Below, piece by piece: positions 4,885 through 7,620 of a DNA stretch of 7,620 nucleotides. The position numbers and the translations under genes were made by a program. This DNA comes from Candidatus Aenigmatarchaeota archaeon (lineage in GTDB: Archaea > Aenigmatarchaeota > Aenigmatarchaeia > QMZS01), in contig QMZV01000036.1 in the NCBI GenBank assembly GCA_003663355.1, positions 1 to 7,620 on the forward strand. The letters are read 5' to 3'. Under the pieces are notes generated by a model. That model saw only the letters and a list, made by a program, of their open reading frames with translations. It was not told the DNA's origin and searched no databases. Numbering within the stretch: position 1 is the stretch's first letter; every line of letters starts with the position of its first letter.

Positions 4885-5955
4885 ATGGAACCGGATAAAA
4901 TAAAACTTAGAAGATTGTTGAGAGAACTCTCTCAGATGAAAGGAAAGCATACAGAGTTGATTTCTTACTATATTCCTGCTGGAAGTGATCTAAGTAAGAT
5001 ATCAGAACTGATAACTCAAGAACAAGCATTAACAAGAAATGTAAAGAATAAGACTGTGAGAAAGAATGTTTTATCAGCCTTAGAAAAAATAGGGCAAGAA
5101 TTGAAAAAATACAATAAATTGCCCGATAACGGTTTGGCAATTTTTTGCGGAAATGTCTCAGAAGAGGAAGGAAAGACGGATATAAAACTTTGGGTAGTTG
5201 TTCCACCAGAAAAAATACAAGTCAAACTATATTGGTGCGACCAGAAATTTGAATTAGGTCCTCTAAAAGAATTGGCAAAGGAAAAAAACAATTATGCAAT
5301 TATCTGTCTTGATAAAAGTTCTGCAGATATAGCACTTATTTCAGGAAAGAATATAACAATACTAAAACACCTTAATTCTATTGTTCCTGGAAAGACAAGG
5401 GCAGGAGGACAATCAAGTGTTCGTTTTTACAGGGTAAGAGAAAATTTGCTAATTTCTTTTTTGCAAAAAGTTTCATTAACAGCAAGAAATCTCTTAAAAG
5501 AATTTGAATTAAAAGGAATCATTATCTCTGGTCCAGGGCCAATAAAAGAGAAATTTTATAATGAGGGTTATTTAACTCCAGAACTAAAGAAAAAAGTTAT
5601 TGGAATTGTTGATGTATCAGATACAGATGAGCAAGGTATTAGGGAAACTTTAGAGAGAGGAAAGGATTTAATAAAAGAAACAGAACTTGTAAAAGAGCAA
5701 GAGTTGCTAAAGGAATTTTTTGTTAAACTTAGTAAAGGAAAAGAAGATGTTGTTTACGGAGAAGAGGATACAATTTCAAGTTTGCAAGCTGGAAAAGTTG
5801 AAGTTTTACTTGTTTCTGAGGATTTTTCTAATTTGAATAAAATAGAGGAACTTTGCGAGCAGACAAACACAAAGTTGGAATTAATTTCTACTTCTTCTCA
5901 AGAAGGAGTTGAATTCAAAAATATTGGAGGGATTGGTGCAATCTTGAGATACTAA
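4885..5955 (+). CDS. prf1: Peptide chain release factor aRF1, compact variant
   Basis: A 356-residue archaeal class I release factor (eRF1/aRF1), which reads stop codons in the ribosomal A site and triggers peptide release. Domain 1 includes the ISYYIPAG block (26-33), a variant of the NIKS loop reading NVKN (52-55) and an intact YxCxxxF motif, YWCDQKF (116-122). Domain 2 carries the catalytic GGQ (174-176) in an intact RAGGQSSVRF setting. Domain 3 ends in the family's usual GGIGAILRY. Most archaeal aRF1 proteins have about 400-415 residues; the shortfall is in domain 3, where LLVSEDF (308-314) passes almost directly into KIEELCEQ, without the CxxC-containing mini-domain. TAA, TGA and TAG all serve as stops in this window. 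There is no Shine-Dalgarno, so initiation is probably leaderless. Its stop overlaps that of the convergent helicase gene. Confidence 0.95.
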   Translation: MEPDKIKLRRLLRELSQMKGKHTELISYYIPAGSDLSKISELITQEQALTRNVKNKTVRKNVLSALEKIGQELKKYNKLPDNGLAIFCGNVSEEEGKTDIKLWVVVPPEKIQVKLYWCDQKFELGPLKELAKEKNNYAIICLDKSSADIALISGKNITILKHLNSIVPGKTRAGGQSSVRFYRVRENLLISFLQKVSLTARNLLKEFELKGIIISGPGPIKEKFYNEGYLTPELKKKVIGIVDVSDTDEQGIRETLERGKDLIKETELVKEQELLKEFFVKLSKGKEDVVYGEEDTISSLQAGKVEVLLVSEDFSNLNKIEELCEQTNTKLELISTSSQEGVEFKNIGGIGAILRY

Positions 5956-7436
5956 TTATTAGTAAGCACTCTATTCAAACTTATCTTTTCCAAATATTTT
6001 TTCATTTTCTTCTCTTTGTGATATGCTGTCCAGAAATAAGCTTCATCTCTTGTTTCCTTTGTAATTAATATATAAATTTTTCCTTTTGTCAATCTTGCAA
6101 CCCTCCCTCTTCTTTGAATACTTCTTATCTCTGATGGAATTGGTTCATAAAATATTGCAGTTCCAACTCCTTTTATATCCAATCCTTCTTCTCCTATTGA
6201 GGTGCAAATAAGAACATTATAAAATCCATCTTCAAAATCTCTGATAATCCTAACCTGTTCTTTCTGGCTCAATCCAGATTTTTGTCCAATTAAAATTCCA
6301 ACTTTTGCATCCTTAATTTCTTTTAATTTCTTTTCAATTTCATTTACAGAGCTCCTGTATTGTGTAAATATTATTATTTTATTATTCAGTTCCTTTGAAA
6401 CAATTTCTTTCAGTTTTTCTAATTTTGGATGCTCCTTCAGTTCAGAAACTTTTTTAATGAAAATGTTGAACTCTGGATCATAGAACAAAGTTTTTGAGGC
6501 TTTTGTCCTTTCATTATTTAATTTTTTTAGGTATCCTCTTAACTGCTCTGCCCCTTGAGTTTCAAGCAATTCTAAACAATAATCCAATTTTATTAATTCA
6601 GAAATTTTTGAGATGCATAAAAAAATTTCTTTTCTTTTAAGTTTGCGAGCTTTCTCTGAATAAAAATTCTGGAAATCAAGCAATAATTTTTTTGAAACTT
6701 TTTTTGAGGGCAAAGCTCCAATTTTAAACAAATATTCAACTTTTTTGTTAAAAATTCTTTCAAGCAATTTTTTAGCAGTTTTATAGCTTTCTGGCAATTC
6801 TATCAAAATTTTTTCTATTTCTCTTTCTTTTATATATTTTTCTATTTCTCTGTCTTTTTCAATCCTTGATTCTACTTGCTCAATAAACAAATTGTTTTTT
6901 ATTTCTTCAATTTTTTTAACTTTTCCTCCTGAAGAAGCAGTTAAACCCAAAATTAAAGGATTCTTAGCCTCTCTTATATATCTTTGCGCAATGTAATTAT
7001 AAGCGTAATTTCCAATTGAATGATGCGCCTCGTCAACTATTAACAAAATAAAATCCTCTAAGTTTAGAATTTTGCTTTCTAAATCATTTTTTATTGTCTG
7101 CGGAGTTGCAAACACAACTCTTGCCTTTTTATATTCTTTTTCTCTCTTTTCTGGTTTTATTTCTCCGCTAATCACTTTTAAATCTGCAATCTCTGACAAA
7201 TTCTCAAAAGTTTTTTTGTGCTGCTCTATCAAAGGTTTTGTTGGAGCAAGAAACAAAATTTTCCCATCTAATTTATTTAATCTCTCAGCAGCAACAAGTA
7301 ATGCGATTGGAGTTTTTCCAAGCCCTGTTGGAAGAACAACCAATGTATTTTTATTAAGACAATTCTTCGCAATATTAATTTGGTAATCCCTTGTTTCAAG
7401 TTTATTCTTTTTGATTAGAGGATGAGAGACAAACAT
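5952..7436 (-). CDS. Hef/FANCM-type superfamily 2 DNA helicase, without nuclease domain
   Basis: A 494-residue helicase of the COG1111 (Hef/MPH1/FANCM) family, acting on forked and branched DNA at stalled replication forks. RecA domain 1 has the Q-motif region TRDYQ (15-19), Walker A PTGLGKT (36-42), ATPQT (110-114), DEAH (135-138) and motif III LTAS (165-168). A charged helical insertion fills about 172-345, as in Hef. RecA domain 2 has IIIFTQYR (354-361), the Hef-like GQKSGLSQKEQ (384-394), TSIGEEGLDI (412-421) and motif VI QRRGRVAR (441-448). The protein ends about 46 residues later, so the XPF-type nuclease and HhH domains that bring euryarchaeal Hef to about 750 residues are absent. It stops with TAG, overlapping the aRF1 stop. 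A TATA-like element 26 bp before the ATG suggests leaderless expression. Confidence 0.92.
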   Translation of the reverse strand: MFVSHPLIKKNKLETRDYQINIAKNCLNKNTLVVLPTGLGKTPIALLVAAERLNKLDGKILFLAPTKPLIEQHKKTFENLSEIADLKVISGEIKPEKREKEYKKARVVFATPQTIKNDLESKILNLEDFILLIVDEAHHSIGNYAYNYIAQRYIREAKNPLILGLTASSGGKVKKIEEIKNNLFIEQVESRIEKDREIEKYIKEREIEKILIELPESYKTAKKLLERIFNKKVEYLFKIGALPSKKVSKKLLLDFQNFYSEKARKLKRKEIFLCISKISELIKLDYCLELLETQGAEQLRGYLKKLNNERTKASKTLFYDPEFNIFIKKVSELKEHPKLEKLKEIVSKELNNKIIIFTQYRSSVNEIEKKLKEIKDAKVGILIGQKSGLSQKEQVRIIRDFEDGFYNVLICTSIGEEGLDIKGVGTAIFYEPIPSEIRSIQRRGRVARLTKGKIYILITKETRDEAYFWTAYHKEKKMKKYLEKISLNRVLTNN

Positions 7437-7456
7437 TATTATTTTTAGAAAAGAAT

Positions 7457-7466
7457 TTTAAATTTT
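7457..7466 (-). promoter_or_regulatory. TATA box of the helicase gene
   Basis: The AT stretch reading AAATTTAAAA on the minus strand is centred about 26 bp before ATG 7436. GGAAATTCC at 7469-7477 directly upstream could contribute the BRE. There is no Shine-Dalgarno before the ATG. Confidence 0.45.
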
Positions 7467-7493
7467 AAGGAAATTCCAATACGAAAAATTAAA

Positions 7494-7520
7494 AACTTAA
7501 TGAACTTAACGAACTTAACG
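7494..7520 (+). repeat. Three tandem 9-bp repeats
   Basis: AACTTAATG, AACTTAACG and AACTTAACG follow one another without gaps; only the eighth base of the first copy differs. They lie in the 148-bp gap between the helicase gene and the divergent partial gene, upstream of both promoters. A regulator binding array or slipped-strand repeat are both possible. Confidence 0.75.
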
Positions 7521-7543
7521 GAAGAATTTAAAATAATTCTTCC
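7520..7543. repeat. 9-bp inverted repeat next to the tandem repeats
   Basis: GGAAGAATT (7520-7528) pairs perfectly with AATTCTTCC (7535-7543) around TAAAAT. It begins on the last base of the tandem array and ends 12 bp before the TATA box of the downstream gene. This is operator-like spacing. A short T run follows, but no upstream + strand gene needs a terminator here. Confidence 0.65.
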
Positions 7544-7555
7544 TTTTGCGCAACC

Positions 7556-7563
7556 TTATATAT
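7556..7563 (+). promoter_or_regulatory. TATA box of the partial right-edge gene
   Basis: TTATATAT is centred about 25 bp before ATG 7585. The stretch between them is purely A/T with no Shine-Dalgarno, so a leaderless transcript is expected. Confidence 0.6.
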
Positions 7564-7584
7564 TTAAATAATTAAATATTTTTT

Positions 7585-7620
7585 ATGGATGAAGATATAC
7601 AAATTTCAAAAGAAATAGAA
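7585..7620 (+). CDS. Start of a gene cut by the window edge
   Basis: Twelve codons, MDEDIQISKEIE, remain open to the end of the window. The TATA box at the right distance and the match to the leaderless pattern of the neighbouring genes support a real start. The fragment is too short to identify a product. Confidence 0.6.
   Translation, partial: MDEDIQISKEIE

Noticed and set aside
4907..5291. Two overlapping minus-strand open frames inside aRF1
   Set aside because: They are antisense to the conserved NVKN-YxCxxxF region of aRF1, with no start signals or recognisable product.
7072..7386. A plus-strand 104-codon frame opposite the helicase N-terminus
   Set aside because: It is opposite Walker A and DEAH of a clear helicase, so it is a shadow of that coding sequence.
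1..7620. CRISPR array, insertion sequence or transposase
   Set aside because: There are no regularly spaced repeats with unique spacers, no terminal inverted repeats with a transposase and no cas genes. The only tandem array is the three 9-bp units at 7494-7520.

Overview
The window comes from a strongly AT-rich archaeal chromosome. The archaeal evidence is an aRF1 release factor, an archaeal-type FtsZ, a TrmB-family regulator, a Dph6-like diphthamide enzyme, a Hef/FANCM-type helicase, tRNA genes with introns at non-canonical sites and no encoded CCA, and TATA boxes about 25 bp upstream of start codons that lack a Shine-Dalgarno sequence. Small, compact genes, a trimmed aRF1 and odd tRNA introns suggest a reduced DPANN-type lineage (Woesearchaeota/Pacearchaeota-like). 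That placement is inference, not something the sequence proves.

Layout, left to right. A tRNA-Phe(GAA) gene with a 13-nt insertion in its D arm is followed by a two-gene AbiE-type (type IV) toxin-antitoxin operon on the + strand, with the nucleotidyltransferase first and the winged-helix partner second, joined by an ATGA overlap. A 150-bp non-coding stretch packed with inverted repeats leads into ftsZ (+). Facing ftsZ is a TrmB-family regulator (-). It shares an 88-bp divergent promoter region, containing a perfect TCAC/GTGA dyad, with an unrecognised acidic 154-residue protein (+). That gene converges, across a hairpin plus T-run, on a Dph6-like PP-loop enzyme (-). A tRNA-Arg(UCU) gene carrying two separate 13-nt introns ends 7 nt before the Dph6 start codon. 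Only 29 bp separate it from the divergent aRF1 gene (+), whose stop codon overlaps that of a convergent Hef-type helicase (-). The last 36 bases hold the start of another + strand gene with a well-placed TATA box.

The genes form a housekeeping neighbourhood: translation (two tRNAs, aRF1, and EF-2 diphthamide modification), cell division (FtsZ), DNA repair (Hef-like helicase) and a transcriptional regulator, plus one small accessory defence/TA module beside tRNA-Phe. tRNA-Arg(UCU) reads AGA/AGG, by far the most common arginine codons seen in these genes.

The most interesting signal is the trio of 13-nt tRNA insertions. All three divide as 1 + 6 + 4 + 2 nt (bulge remainder, loop, central-helix strand, bulge), which is a minimal bulge-helix-bulge splicing substrate. 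Two fit perfectly and sit in one tRNA; the third is a degenerate version in another tRNA. Next come an aRF1 with NVKN in place of NIKS and no zinc mini-domain, and a nested palindrome array directly upstream of the ftsZ ribosome binding site.
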